From Alteromonas macleodii ATCC 27126 (lineage in GTDB: Bacteria; Pseudomonadota; Gammaproteobacteria; Enterobacterales; Alteromonadaceae), in assembly GCF_000172635.2 (NCBI RefSeq), contig NC_018632.1, positions 4,092,001-4,156,000 of the forward strand: a stretch of 64,000 nt of DNA, written 5' to 3'. The translations under genes were made by a program, and so were the position numbers. Below the pieces are notes generated by a model. It was not told the origin of the DNA. It saw nothing but the letters and a program-made list of their open reading frames with translations, and searched no databases. This document shows positions 6,866-15,424 of this stretch, piece after piece; within the stretch, counting starts at the first letter, position 1, and the number at the start of each line of letters is the position of its first letter.

Positions 6866-9079
6866 TTAGAAAGTATAGTTAGCAAAGACAGCTACACTTC
6901 GAGGGTTCCCTGGACGGAAGTGCCCTTTAGCGCTGTAATCTACCACGTACTCTTCATCTGTTAAGTTATCAACGTTTAACTGAAGCTTTAGATCCTCTGT
7001 CACTTGATAAGATGCCATTAGGAAAAGCGTAGTGTAAGAATCAACCGTGAAATAAGCCGTATTTCTGCGCCAGTAGGTTTCACCAGAGTTGTAATAGATA
7101 CCACCGCCCACATTCAGTTTGTTATCCATTGCAGCATAGTTAACCCAAATGTTAGCCGTATCATCTGGCGACGCTTGTAGACCGTTACCGATAGAATCCG
7201 CTGTCGTGTCCTGGGTAACTTCAGTATCTAAACTCGCATAGTTTGCAGAGATTGACAGTGAATCAGTAAGCATACCTGTAACGCTGACTTCATAGCCTAT
7301 AGACTCTTGCTCACCCGCTAGCGAATACACTGTGACACCGTCCTCAATATTTTGTGAATCGACCACGTCTTTCGTAGTTTCAAACACAGCACCGCTAACA
7401 AGTAGCTGGTCGTTAAAGAACTGCCATTTCACACCAAGTTCAGTGGTTACTGCATTTTCAGGCCTTACCGCATTTTGCGCGGCGTTGGTTGATAGCGCTA
7501 ACGCTACGCCGGGCGGCTGCTTAGAATTACTGTGACTTAGGTAAATATTACCGTTCTCTGTAGGCATATAGCTCACCGCTGCACCGTAGCTAAAGTAGCT
7601 GTCTTGAGCGTCGAGCCCATCGAAACAACCGCTACGTCGACCACACGCAGAACCGGAGATATCAAAATCGTCATAACGCGCGTTTATGTCTACTTGAAGG
7701 TGCTCACCGACTTTGATGGTATCTAGAAGATATAAGGCTACCGTGCTCGCATCACCCGAAGTGTCATTGCCGCTATGCGTTGTACCACCTGTTACAAACA
7801 CGTTGTTTTGCAAGTCGAAAGGGTTAATGGTGGGAGCTTCCAACACATTGCCTTGCCCATCGACATAGGTGTAATTTGCTGTCACACCAAAACTGGTACG
7901 CTCTTCTTCTGCTACTTCTGCACCCAGCACAACTCGATGCTTCAAAGCCCCAGATTCAAGCGAAAGAATTGCGTCTAGTTGTGATACAAATAAATCAGTC
8001 TCTTCGTCCAATGCTTGCAAGCGCTCAGCATTCAATAGGTTAGCTTCTTCACCTGAATTCCACCACGGACGACCAATTACTGACTCTTTTTCGTTGCTAC
8101 CAAAACGGGTTTGGCTACGAAGCGTTACCACGTCGTTTACTTTGTGATTGATAACTAAGGTGTACATTTGTGTCGACACTTCTTCGAAGTCGCGGCCCGG
8201 CACACTGTAATATTCGTCCCATAAACCCGAATCTATCGGTCCTTCGGGCTGACCTGTAGCTTCTGCAGCCGCTGAAGTTAGGAAGGGAAGACCAAGCACC
8301 GGAACGTTATCCTGCTCCATCACAAATACATCAAGGTTTATGTCTGTTGCTTCATTCACTTTATAAAGTAATGAGCCCGCCACACCAGTGGTTTGGTATT
8401 CCTCAACGCCATTGTCAAAGAAGTCACCGCCATCGCTGTATAACAGGTTTAAACGGCCCGCAACATTCTCAGAAAGCTTCTTATTGTAATCCAGTGTTAC
8501 ACGTGCGTTTTCGAAAGAGTCATAGCGACCTGACACTGCACCAAAATCTTCAAGTCGCGCACGTTTAGTTGCCAGGTTAACGCTACCACCACCGGTAGAG
8601 CGACCGTCTAACGAGCCGCTTCCGCCCTTGATAACTTCTACAGCTTCGTAGTTGAAAGTATCGCGGCTGTAACCAGCTATATCGCGAATACCGTCTACAT
8701 AGATATTTGAGCGTGCATCAAAACCACGAATGGTGACCTTGTCGCTGGCAGACACGACACCGCCACCACCTTCACCACCACCAAACGTTGATACGCCTGC
8801 AACGTTTCGAAGCGCATCGTTTAAGTTGGTAATCCCCTGATCTTCAAGAAGGCGTTCTGAAATCACGTTGATCGAACGAGGGGTATTCGCGATGGGTTGC
8901 GTTAGCTTTACTGAAGAGGTTTCGTCAACTTTATAACCCGCTTCTTCGGTAGCTTGAACCTTAGTGGTTTCTAACTCTTGAACTGCGGTATTCTCTTGTT
9001 GAGCGAGTGCGGTTCCAAATGGTATTGCTGCGGTGACTGTCAGCGCTAGTGCGCTTTTTTTTGTATTCATTTTCTTCAT
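6866..9079 (-). CDS. TonB-dependent siderophore receptor, Fiu/PiuA family
   Basis: 737 residues: signal peptide ending near F-G-T-A-L-A (about 1-26), TonB-box region (E-L-E-T-T-K-V, about 35-41), plug domain (about 55-170) with the Fiu-like run F-D-A-R-S-N-I-Y-V-D-G-I-R-D and V-I-K-G-G-S-G-S, then a barrel ending in N-Y-T-F. The plug resembles receptors for catecholates or monomeric dihydroxybenzoate compounds (Fiu, PiuA), not the FepA type found at 2276. Linkage to a PiuC gene is the usual arrangement. A palindromic AT-rich Fur-like site lies about 100-120 bases upstream. The precise ligand is unknown. Confidence 0.88.
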   Translation of the reverse strand: MKKMNTKKSALALTVTAAIPFGTALAQQENTAVQELETTKVQATEEAGYKVDETSSVKLTQPIANTPRSINVISERLLEDQGITNLNDALRNVAGVSTFGGGEGGGGVVSASDKVTIRGFDARSNIYVDGIRDIAGYSRDTFNYEAVEVIKGGSGSLDGRSTGGGSVNLATKRARLEDFGAVSGRYDSFENARVTLDYNKKLSENVAGRLNLLYSDGGDFFDNGVEEYQTTGVAGSLLYKVNEATDINLDVFVMEQDNVPVLGLPFLTSAAAEATGQPEGPIDSGLWDEYYSVPGRDFEEVSTQMYTLVINHKVNDVVTLRSQTRFGSNEKESVIGRPWWNSGEEANLLNAERLQALDEETDLFVSQLDAILSLESGALKHRVVLGAEVAEEERTSFGVTANYTYVDGQGNVLEAPTINPFDLQNNVFVTGGTTHSGNDTSGDASTVALYLLDTIKVGEHLQVDINARYDDFDISGSACGRRSGCFDGLDAQDSYFSYGAAVSYMPTENGNIYLSHSNSKQPPGVALALSTNAAQNAVRPENAVTTELGVKWQFFNDQLLVSGAVFETTKDVVDSQNIEDGVTVYSLAGEQESIGYEVSVTGMLTDSLSISANYASLDTEVTQDTTADSIGNGLQASPDDTANIWVNYAAMDNKLNVGGGIYYNSGETYWRRNTAYFTVDSYTTLFLMASYQVTEDLKLQLNVDNLTDEEYVVDYSAKGHFRPGNPRSVAVFANYTF

Positions 9080-9179
9080 GAAAAAGAAGTCCCTTTAGTG
9101 CTTTTAAGTGTGTGATTAAATGCCTAAATGTACCGAGTTGAATTTTGGCACCGAGTAAAATACAGAGAGATTAAACTAA

Positions 9180-9202
9180 ATGCAAATTATTATTATTTGC
9201 AT
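9180..9202. promoter_or_regulatory. Fur-like palindrome upstream of the Fiu-type receptor
   Basis: Perfect 8-base arms ATGCAAAT (9180-9187) and ATTTGCAT (9195-9202) flank the core TATTATT. The half-site ATTATTATnATTTGCA also occurs at the Fur box 4867-4881 between the other receptor and the oxidase. The match to the classical 7-1-7 consensus is partial, but position (about 100 bases before the ATG) and shared sequence suggest the same regulator. Confidence 0.55.
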
Positions 9203-9340
9203 ATGCTTTTACAAATTTACACTGAACTGACAGTCAGAACTGATAAAACGCGGGTTGATTAAGAATAAGCACAAGCTTATATGGCTTTCTTTTTCATTGG
9301 CTAAAGGTGTTTTGTAACAGTATGGTTTTGTAGAATTGAG

Positions 9341-10306
9341 CTAGAGATTCTGTAAGAAAAATGCCCTTAGTTCATCATAAGTCATATAAGACTCTGGAGT
9401 TTCATGGGCAATGAGGTATTCCGCATGAGACAGTCCCTCCACAATCTCAAGTTGACTCGTACCGTTGAAATCGCGAATTTTTCTATGCAGACGGACTGCA
9501 TCGCTTAAAAATAGATCGCGTGTTCCTGCCACGATGAAAACAGGCGGAAACGAAGTAAAGTCACCATAAATAGGCGAAACACTAGGGTGTGATAAGTCGA
9601 TAGTTCCAGCGTAAAGCGCTGCCGCAGATTGTAGTAGTCCTTCGTAGGTAACCAGCACACGATCAGCACCTTCATTAACTTGTCGACTATCCCCTGCCTG
9701 CGTTAAATCTACCCATGGTGTGCCTGTATAGATAGCGCAAGGAAGGCTTATACTCTCGGCGGCCAGTGATTGTATAAGCGCAAGAACCAGCCCTGCGCCT
9801 GCAGATGTCCCTCCAACGAGGATGCGACGACTCTCAACGCTATCTAAAAGCGCTAGGTATACAGCTTTTAAATCACAAAGCGCGGCAGGTGCTGGGGCAT
9901 TTGGCGGCATAGCGTAATCTACACTCAATACGGTTATTCCTAACCGTGATGCAATCAATAACCCTTCTTCAATACTCGGCAAGCCGCCAAAAAATACATA
10001 GGCGCCCCCATGCACGTCTATATAAACATGGTTTTCAAAATGCGGTGACACCTCTTTCGGCGTGAGCTTACGAACTGTTACGCCTGCTATTTCCAGTAAT
10101 TCCACACTGACATCTAATTGCTTGCGCATGTTCTTTACTTTTTTCTTTTGCTGCGCATTTCGTTGCTGCACGAGTTCCCGCCAACTAGCAGCATCTTGAG
10201 GTACCGTTGCCTTAACCTCTGCGATAGGTGTCGTCGGAAATTTTTCGATAGCATGCTTAAGAGCATCACTAACGGTCTGTGTTTTTGGTTCGTTAGGTTT
10301 TGACAT
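9341..10306 (-). CDS. alpha/beta hydrolase, hormone-sensitive-lipase-like esterase
   Basis: 321 residues without a signal peptide. The HSL-family oxyanion motif appears as H-G-G-A at 99-102, the nucleophile elbow as G-T-S-A-G with Ser168, and the acid and base as Asp264 (G-T-R-D) and His294 (G-L-S-H). The N-terminal 70 residues are charged and helical, as in the cap of this family. These enzymes hydrolyse short acyl esters; the natural substrate is unknown. It lies directly upstream of the Fiu-type receptor on the same strand with a 261-base gap. A role in ferri-siderophore ester hydrolysis is possible, but the protein resembles HSL esterases more than the Fes or IroE types. Confidence 0.82.
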   Translation of the reverse strand: MSKPNEPKTQTVSDALKHAIEKFPTTPIAEVKATVPQDAASWRELVQQRNAQQKKKVKNMRKQLDVSVELLEIAGVTVRKLTPKEVSPHFENHVYIDVHGGAYVFFGGLPSIEEGLLIASRLGITVLSVDYAMPPNAPAPAALCDLKAVYLALLDSVESRRILVGGTSAGAGLVLALIQSLAAESISLPCAIYTGTPWVDLTQAGDSRQVNEGADRVLVTYEGLLQSAAALYAGTIDLSHPSVSPIYGDFTSFPPVFIVAGTRDLFLSDAVRLHRKIRDFNGTSQLEIVEGLSHAEYLIAHETPESYMTYDELRAFFLQNL

Positions 10307-10711
10307 TATTTTTGAAGTGTTAAAGTTAATAAACAGCGAGTTGGTGCCAAGAATGTATGAATCCTACCAGCCTACACCGAATATGGAGTGCATAGCGTAA
10401 CGTATTAACTCGCCCGAAGCTTTAACATATAGTTTATACCAGTCCGCAGAGATAATTACTCACTCAGCGAGAGTTGAAATGTTCGCGACCGCGGCGTGTT
10501 ACCGCAGGTATAGTGGTTCGACATCAAAGTGACACAACAAAGAGTAATAAAATCTGTATTGAAGATCAGTCCTTACTTGGTTGAGCATCTGATATGATTG
10601 GAAATACTAGTCGAGCGCAGTGTGTTTTGGGGGCAGACAGGAAGAATTAAGCTGCATGTAGCCAATACACTCTAAGACATCTTGGTAGAATAGTTAATAA
10701 GGATATATACA
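10307..10711. other. 405-base intergenic region, divergent promoters only
   Basis: It separates the esterase gene (minus) from the TraB/GumN gene (plus). No coding frame, tRNA, strong palindrome or repeat was recognised. An AAGGAT ribosome-binding site for the plus-strand gene ends seven bases before its ATG. Confidence 0.5.
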
Positions 10712-11599
10712 ATGAAAAGAATACCCCTTCGTAAATGGGCAATGGCGGCAAGTTTCGCTATTTCGGCAACAGCCTTTGCAGGAAATGTAGAGCACGACCA
10801 GACCTCGGTTTGGAAAGTGTCGAAAGGCGATGTTGCGGTTTATGTAGGTGGTACAATACATATTCTGCCAATCTCTGAATTTCCATTGCCCGCTACTTTC
10901 ACTGAAACCTATGAAAAAAGTGACACTTTAGTTTTTGAAGTAAAAATGCCTGCCCCAACGGATATTGAAGGTCAGCAAAAAATGATGGCTGGGCTTGCTT
11001 ACAAAGACGGTAAGTCGCTTAAAGATGATGTATCAGAAGAGACCTATCAGGCTCTCAATGTTTATTTAGCCAACTTTGGCGCAACAGCCGATCAGTTAGC
11101 GCAGTTTAAGCCAGGCATGGTTGCATCAATGCTGGTAGCTATGGAAGCACAACGCTCTCAGTTAGCTGGACAAGGTGTAGATGCCTACTTCATGCAGTTA
11201 GCTGCTCGCGACGGAAAAGCCAGTGAATATCTGGAATCGTTAGATTTTCAAATCAGTATGCTTGCCAATATGGGAGCCGGTGAAGAAGACCGCCTCATTT
11301 CTGAAACTTTGGAAACGCTACCAGAGCTAAAAGACATGCTTAAAAGCACCATAAAAGCATGGAGAGAAGGGAATACTCAGAAAATCGATGAACTGGTGGT
11401 AGACACATTCAAACGTGAATCTCCCGCTTCGTACGACGATGTTTTTACTAAGCGCAACCAAAACTGGCTACCTCAAATCGAAGCCATGTTTGGCGATGAT
11501 GACCAAGAATTTGTCTTAGTCGGTGCTGGCCACCTAGTTGGCGATGACAGTGTTATCGCCTTATTAAAAGCGAAAGGCTACAAAGTCGAGCAAATGTAA
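10712..11599 (+). CDS. TraB/GumN family protein, exported
   Basis: 295 residues with a signal peptide (about 1-23, ending A-T-A-F-A). TraB/GumN hallmarks: V-G-G-T-I-H-I-L-P near the N-terminus, with the conserved His, and V-G-A-G-H-L-V-G-D-D near the C-terminus with the second conserved G-x-x-H. The fold resembles the Tiki/TraB erythromycin-esterase-like group, proposed to be metalloproteases, but bacterial members have no settled function. It stands alone, with a good AAGGAT site and an intrinsic terminator 30 bases after the stop. Confidence 0.85.
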   Translation: MKRIPLRKWAMAASFAISATAFAGNVEHDQTSVWKVSKGDVAVYVGGTIHILPISEFPLPATFTETYEKSDTLVFEVKMPAPTDIEGQQKMMAGLAYKDGKSLKDDVSEETYQALNVYLANFGATADQLAQFKPGMVASMLVAMEAQRSQLAGQGVDAYFMQLAARDGKASEYLESLDFQISMLANMGAGEEDRLISETLETLPELKDMLKSTIKAWREGNTQKIDELVVDTFKRESPASYDDVFTKRNQNWLPQIEAMFGDDDQEFVLVGAGHLVGDDSVIALLKAKGYKVEQM

Positions 11600-11628
11600 C
11601 CCCCTTGTTGCTACCGACCTAAATATCA

Positions 11629-11654
11629 AAGCTAGGCATAGTCCTAGCTTTTTT
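11629..11654 (+). terminator. intrinsic terminator after the TraB/GumN gene
   Basis: Arms AAGCTAGG (11629-11636) and CCTAGCTT (11643-11650), loop CATAGT, then a T-run. It also faces the truncated tuf on the other strand. Confidence 0.8.
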
Positions 11655-11690
11655 ATGTCTATTACAGCGGGAAATCGCTCTCTCAACCTG

Positions 11691-11710
11691 ACACCGCAGG
11701 GATGCGGTGT
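11691..11710. repeat. palindrome ACACCGCA/TGCGGTGT beside the tuf break
   Basis: Perfect 8-base arms (11691-11698 and 11703-11710) with a GGGA loop lie about 75 bases beyond the point where tuf homology stops. It has the look of an intergenic palindromic repeat, but only one copy was found in this window, so repeat status is inferred. Confidence 0.4.
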
Positions 11711-11752
11711 CGGAGCTCTTACATAAAAGCAAGGATGGCTTTACGGCGTGTT

Positions 11753-12013
<261 letters not shown>

Positions 12014-12064
12014 CTAAGTTAAAAGTCCGACCCACCAATAGACCGGACCGAACCTTCATTTAGA

Positions 12065-14167
12065 TTAAATTCTAGATTCAATAATAGCCTGCGCCACATT
12101 GTTCGGCGCCTCAGAATAATTGAAGAACTCCATTGAGTATGAAGCACGACCTTGTGTTTGTGAACGCAAGTCAGTTGCGTAGCCAAACATTTCTGAAAGC
12201 GGCACTTTAGCACGTATTATTTTAACACCTGCGACGCCATCTTCCATACCTTCGATCATGCCGCGGCGACGATTAATGTCACCAACTACATCACCCATCC
12301 AGTCTTCTGGAGTAGTCACTTCAACTTTCATTGTGGGTTCAAGTAACACCGGATTTGCTTCTGCGGCGCCTTTTTTGAAACCCATAGAGCCGGCGATCTT
12401 AAACGCCATTTCAGAAGAGTCAACATCGTGGTATGAACCGTCAAACAGCGTAACCTTTACATCAAGTACTGGATACCCTGCAAGAACACCACTTCGCATC
12501 TGCTCCTGAATTCCTTTATCGACCGCTGGAATGAACTCTTTTGGTACCACACCACCGACGATTTCGTTCACAAATTCGTAGCCTGAACCTTCTTCTTGAG
12601 GCTCAATGCGCAGCCATACATGACCAAATTGGCCGCGGCCGCCTGACTGACGAACGAACTTCCCTTCAACTTCAACAGATTTACGAAGGGTTTCACGATA
12701 AGCAACCTGAGGGTTACCTACGTTACATTCAACTTTAAATTCGCGCTTCATGCGGTCGACAATGATATCAAGGTGAAGTTCACCCATACCTGAGATAATC
12801 GTCTGGCCTGTCTCGTCGTCAGTTTTCACTTTGAATGACGGATCTTCAGCTGCAAGCTTGCTTAGGGCTATGCCCATTTTCTCTTGGTCAGCTTGCGACT
12901 TAGGCTCAACCGCAATTGAAATTACCGGCTCTGGGAACTCCATACGCTCTAGCGTAATAACATGGTTAGGGTCACAAAGCGTATCACCGGTTGTTACATC
13001 TTTAAGGCCAATGGCCGCAGCGATGTCACCTGCGCGTACTTCTTTAATTTCTTCACGGTCTTTCGCGTGCATTTGCACAATACGACCAAAGCGCTCACGC
13101 TTGCCCTTAACAGGGTTGTAAACCGTATCACCCGTGTTTACTACACCAGAGTAACAACGGAAGAAGGTTAGCGTACCCACAAATGGGTCGGTCGCTATTT
13201 TAAATGCTAGCGCTGAGAACGGCTCATCGTCACTTGAATGACGCTCTGCTTCTGTCTCGTCTTTGTCGTCAAGTACACCAGTGATGGCCTTAACTTCTGT
13301 TGGAGACGGAAGATAATGAATAACAGAGTCTAGTACTGCCTGAACACCTTTGTTTTTGAAGGCACTGCCACAGGTGGCAAGAACAATTTCGTTGTTCAGC
13401 GTACGCTGACGAAGGCCTGAACGAATTTCTTCCTCAGAAAGCTCTTCACCTTCCAAGTATTTATTCATTAGCTCATCAGATGCTTCTGCAGCCGCTTCGA
13501 TCATTTCGGTACGGTACTGCTCAGCGGTATCTAAATATTCAGCCGGAATGTCTTCATAGGTAAATGTCATACCCATGTCTTCTTCATTCCAGTTGATGGC
13601 TTTCATCTTCACAAGGTCGATGACGCCATGGAAATTCTCTTCAGCGCCCATGTTGATTTGAATCGGAACACAGTTTGCGCCTAAACGCTTGCGGATTTGA
13701 CCCACAACACGTTCAAAATCAGCGCCAGCCCGGTCCATCTTATTAACGAACACAAGGCGTGGCACTTGATATTTGTCAGCCTGTCGCCAGACTGTCTCTG
13801 ATTGAGGTTCTACCCCAGAAGACCCACAGAAAACAACAACTGCACCGTCTAGTACACGCAATGAACGCTCTACTTCGATAGTAAAGTCAACGTGTCCAGG
13901 GGTGTCGATGATGTTGATCCTGTGTTGATCGAACTGTTGCTCCATACCAGACCAGAAACAAGTCGTTGCAGCAGACGTGATAGTAATACCACGCTCCTGC
14001 TCTTGCTCCATCCAGTCCATGGTAGCAGCACCATCGTGCACTTCACCGATTTTGTGAGACAGTCCTGTATAAAACAGAACACGCTCTGTGGTCGTGGTTT
14101 TACCCGCGTCCACGTGAGCCACAATACCAATATTGCGATAACGCTCAATCGAGGTCTTACGAGGCAT
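12065..14167 (-). CDS. fusA: translation elongation factor G
   Basis: 700 residues, the standard length of EF-G. The N-terminal GTPase shows [10 protein letters not shown] (G1, about 17-26), R-G-I-T-I (G2), D-T-P-G-H-V-D-F (G3) and N-K-M-D-R-A (G4). It is followed by the EF-G-specific domains 2-5, including the domain IV G-G-V-V-P-K-E segment. It catalyses GTP-dependent translocation on the ribosome. Third gene of the rpsL-rpsG-fusA operon, 27 bases after rpsG. Nothing unusual in the protein; the oddity is the broken tuf that follows. Confidence 0.98.
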   Translation of the reverse strand: MPRKTSIERYRNIGIVAHVDAGKTTTTERVLFYTGLSHKIGEVHDGAATMDWMEQEQERGITITSAATTCFWSGMEQQFDQHRINIIDTPGHVDFTIEVERSLRVLDGAVVVFCGSSGVEPQSETVWRQADKYQVPRLVFVNKMDRAGADFERVVGQIRKRLGANCVPIQINMGAEENFHGVIDLVKMKAINWNEEDMGMTFTYEDIPAEYLDTAEQYRTEMIEAAAEASDELMNKYLEGEELSEEEIRSGLRQRTLNNEIVLATCGSAFKNKGVQAVLDSVIHYLPSPTEVKAITGVLDDKDETEAERHSSDDEPFSALAFKIATDPFVGTLTFFRCYSGVVNTGDTVYNPVKGKRERFGRIVQMHAKDREEIKEVRAGDIAAAIGLKDVTTGDTLCDPNHVITLERMEFPEPVISIAVEPKSQADQEKMGIALSKLAAEDPSFKVKTDDETGQTIISGMGELHLDIIVDRMKREFKVECNVGNPQVAYRETLRKSVEVEGKFVRQSGGRGQFGHVWLRIEPQEEGSGYEFVNEIVGGVVPKEFIPAVDKGIQEQMRSGVLAGYPVLDVKVTLFDGSYHDVDSSEMAFKIAGSMGFKKGAAEANPVLLEPTMKVEVTTPEDWMGDVVGDINRRRGMIEGMEDGVAGVKIIRAKVPLSEMFGYATDLRSQTQGRASYSMEFFNYSEAPNNVAQAIIESRI

Positions 14168-14194
14168 AAATCTCTCTCAGTTAAATAACGTTGA

Positions 14195-14665
14195 TTACCA
14201 ACGGTAGTGAGCAAACGCTTTGTTTGCTTCGGCCATACGGTGAACGTCTTCACGTTTCTTAACCGCTGAACCTTTATTATCTGCTGCGTCTAGCATTTCA
14301 GCCGCTAGGCGTTGTGCCATAGACTTTTCGCCACGTTTACGTGCAGCTTCAACCATCCAACGCATACCTAGCGCGTTACGACGAACTGGACGTACTTCAA
14401 CTGGAACCTGATAAGTTGAACCACCAACACGACGAGACTTAACCTCTACTGTTGGGCGGATGTTATCAAGCGCTTCCTCGAAGATATCTAGGTGTGCTTT
14501 GCCGGTTTTTTCAGCAACAATATCAAGCGCACCGTAAACGATTTTTTCAGCGACTGACTTTTTGCCGTCGAGCATTACGACATTCATGAATTTCGCAAGC
14601 AGTTGTGAACCAAATTTTGGCTCTGGTAGGATTTTACGTTGACCTACGACTCTTCTTCTTGGCAT
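14195..14665 (-). CDS. rpsG: 30S ribosomal protein S7
   Basis: 156 residues, starting M-P-R-R-R-V and containing the conserved [14 protein letters not shown] segment. It binds the 16S rRNA 3' major domain and nucleates head assembly of the small subunit. In E. coli S7 is the translational repressor of the str operon, acting in the rpsL-rpsG spacer. That spacer here is 75 bases. Position between rpsL and fusA is canonical. Confidence 0.98.
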   Translation of the reverse strand: MPRRRVVGQRKILPEPKFGSQLLAKFMNVVMLDGKKSVAEKIVYGALDIVAEKTGKAHLDIFEEALDNIRPTVEVKSRRVGGSTYQVPVEVRPVRRNALGMRWMVEAARKRGEKSMAQRLAAEMLDAADNKGSAVKKREDVHRMAEANKAFAHYRW

Positions 14666-14740
14666 TTTCTATTCTCCGTATGAATTCAGGGAAAACCCAA
14701 AACTCTTAAACTTCAGTTTGGCCTTACTAACGGAGAACCG

Positions 14741-15115
14741 TTATGACTTAGGCTTCTTCGCGCCGTACTTAGAACGGGCTTGTTTACGATCGTTTACACC
14801 TGCGCAGTCAAGAGTACCGCGAACTGTGTGATAACGAACACCTGGTAGATCTTTAACACGACCACCACGGATAAGTACTACACTGTGCTCTTGTAGGTTG
14901 TGACCTTCACCACCGATGTATGAAGAAACTTCAAAACCGTTAGTTAGACGTACACGACATACTTTACGTAGTGCAGAGTTTGGTTTCTTAGGCGTAGTAG
15001 TATATACACGAGTACATACACCACGTCTTTGTGGACAAGCTTGTAGAGCAGCTACGTTGCTTTTTTCAACGGGCTTTCTACGCGGCTTGCGCACTAACTG
15101 GTTAACTGTTGCCAT
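14741..15115 (-). CDS. rpsL: 30S ribosomal protein S12
   Basis: 124 residues, near-identical to the family. It carries the decoding-centre loop T-T-P-K-K-P-N-S with the lysine that is mutated in streptomycin-resistant strains, here wild type, and the C-terminal [12 protein letters not shown]. First gene of the str operon. Its leader holds a perfect hairpin followed by T-rich sequence (15140-15165). Confidence 0.98.
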   Translation of the reverse strand: MATVNQLVRKPRRKPVEKSNVAALQACPQRRGVCTRVYTTTPKKPNSALRKVCRVRLTNGFEVSSYIGGEGHNLQEHSVVLIRGGRVKDLPGVRYHTVRGTLDCAGVNDRKQARSKYGAKKPKS

Positions 15116-15139
15116 TAACTAGCTCCTGATTAAAAACTA

Positions 15140-15165
15140 CGAAAACCCAATCACTGTGATTGGGT
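15140..15165 (-). promoter_or_regulatory. str-operon leader hairpin, possible attenuator
   Basis: Arms ACCCAATCAC and GTGATTGGGT (15145-15154 and 15156-15165) are a perfect 10-base inverted repeat. On the minus strand TTTTCG follows at once and TTTTT a little later, about 25 bases before the rpsL ATG. It resembles a weak intrinsic terminator ahead of the first gene. Confidence 0.5.
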
Positions 15166-15243
15166 CCATATTAATACGATTAATTGCTTAATCGCTCTTG
15201 TTTGTGAACATTGTGCTCGTCAACATTCACTGAGCTCTGATAC

Positions 15244-15299
15244 AAAAAACCGCGACCGTTTATCGAGCCACTTATTGGCTATCCAAAATCGGGTCGCGG
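15244..15299 (-). terminator. intrinsic terminator of the rpoBC operon
   Basis: On the minus strand CCGCGACC (15299-15292) pairs with GGTCGCGG (15257-15250). An internal GCCAATAAGTGGC stem lies between them, and six T follow (15249-15244). It lies about 125 bases after the rpoC stop. Confidence 0.8.
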
Positions 15300-15390
15300 A
15301 ATATTAAAGATCATCGCTCTGACTGTCAAGGTGTACAAAGGTTAAGCAGTTAATTTATCTGCAATCTGTACAACATGACTGCCAAATTGT

Positions 15391-15414
15391 TAGGAGTACG
15401 TTAACGTACTCCTA
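15391..15414. repeat. perfect 24-base palindrome just after rpoC
   Basis: Half-site TAGGAGTACGTT (15391-15402) followed by its exact reverse complement, with no spacer. It begins 11 bases after the rpoC stop and has no T-run. It could be a processing hairpin or a protein-binding site. Confidence 0.55.
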
Positions 15415-15424
15415 TGATCTTGCC

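Larger units (their letters stand above)
15116..15424. other. rpoC-rpsL spacer (309 bases) with three hairpins
   Basis: Going down the minus strand from rpoC it holds a perfect 24-base palindrome at 15391-15414, an intrinsic terminator at 15244-15299, and the rpsL leader with a further perfect hairpin at 15145-15165. No gene was recognised. The rpsL promoter is expected between the terminator and the leader hairpin; no clear -35/-10 pair was identified. Confidence 0.7.
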
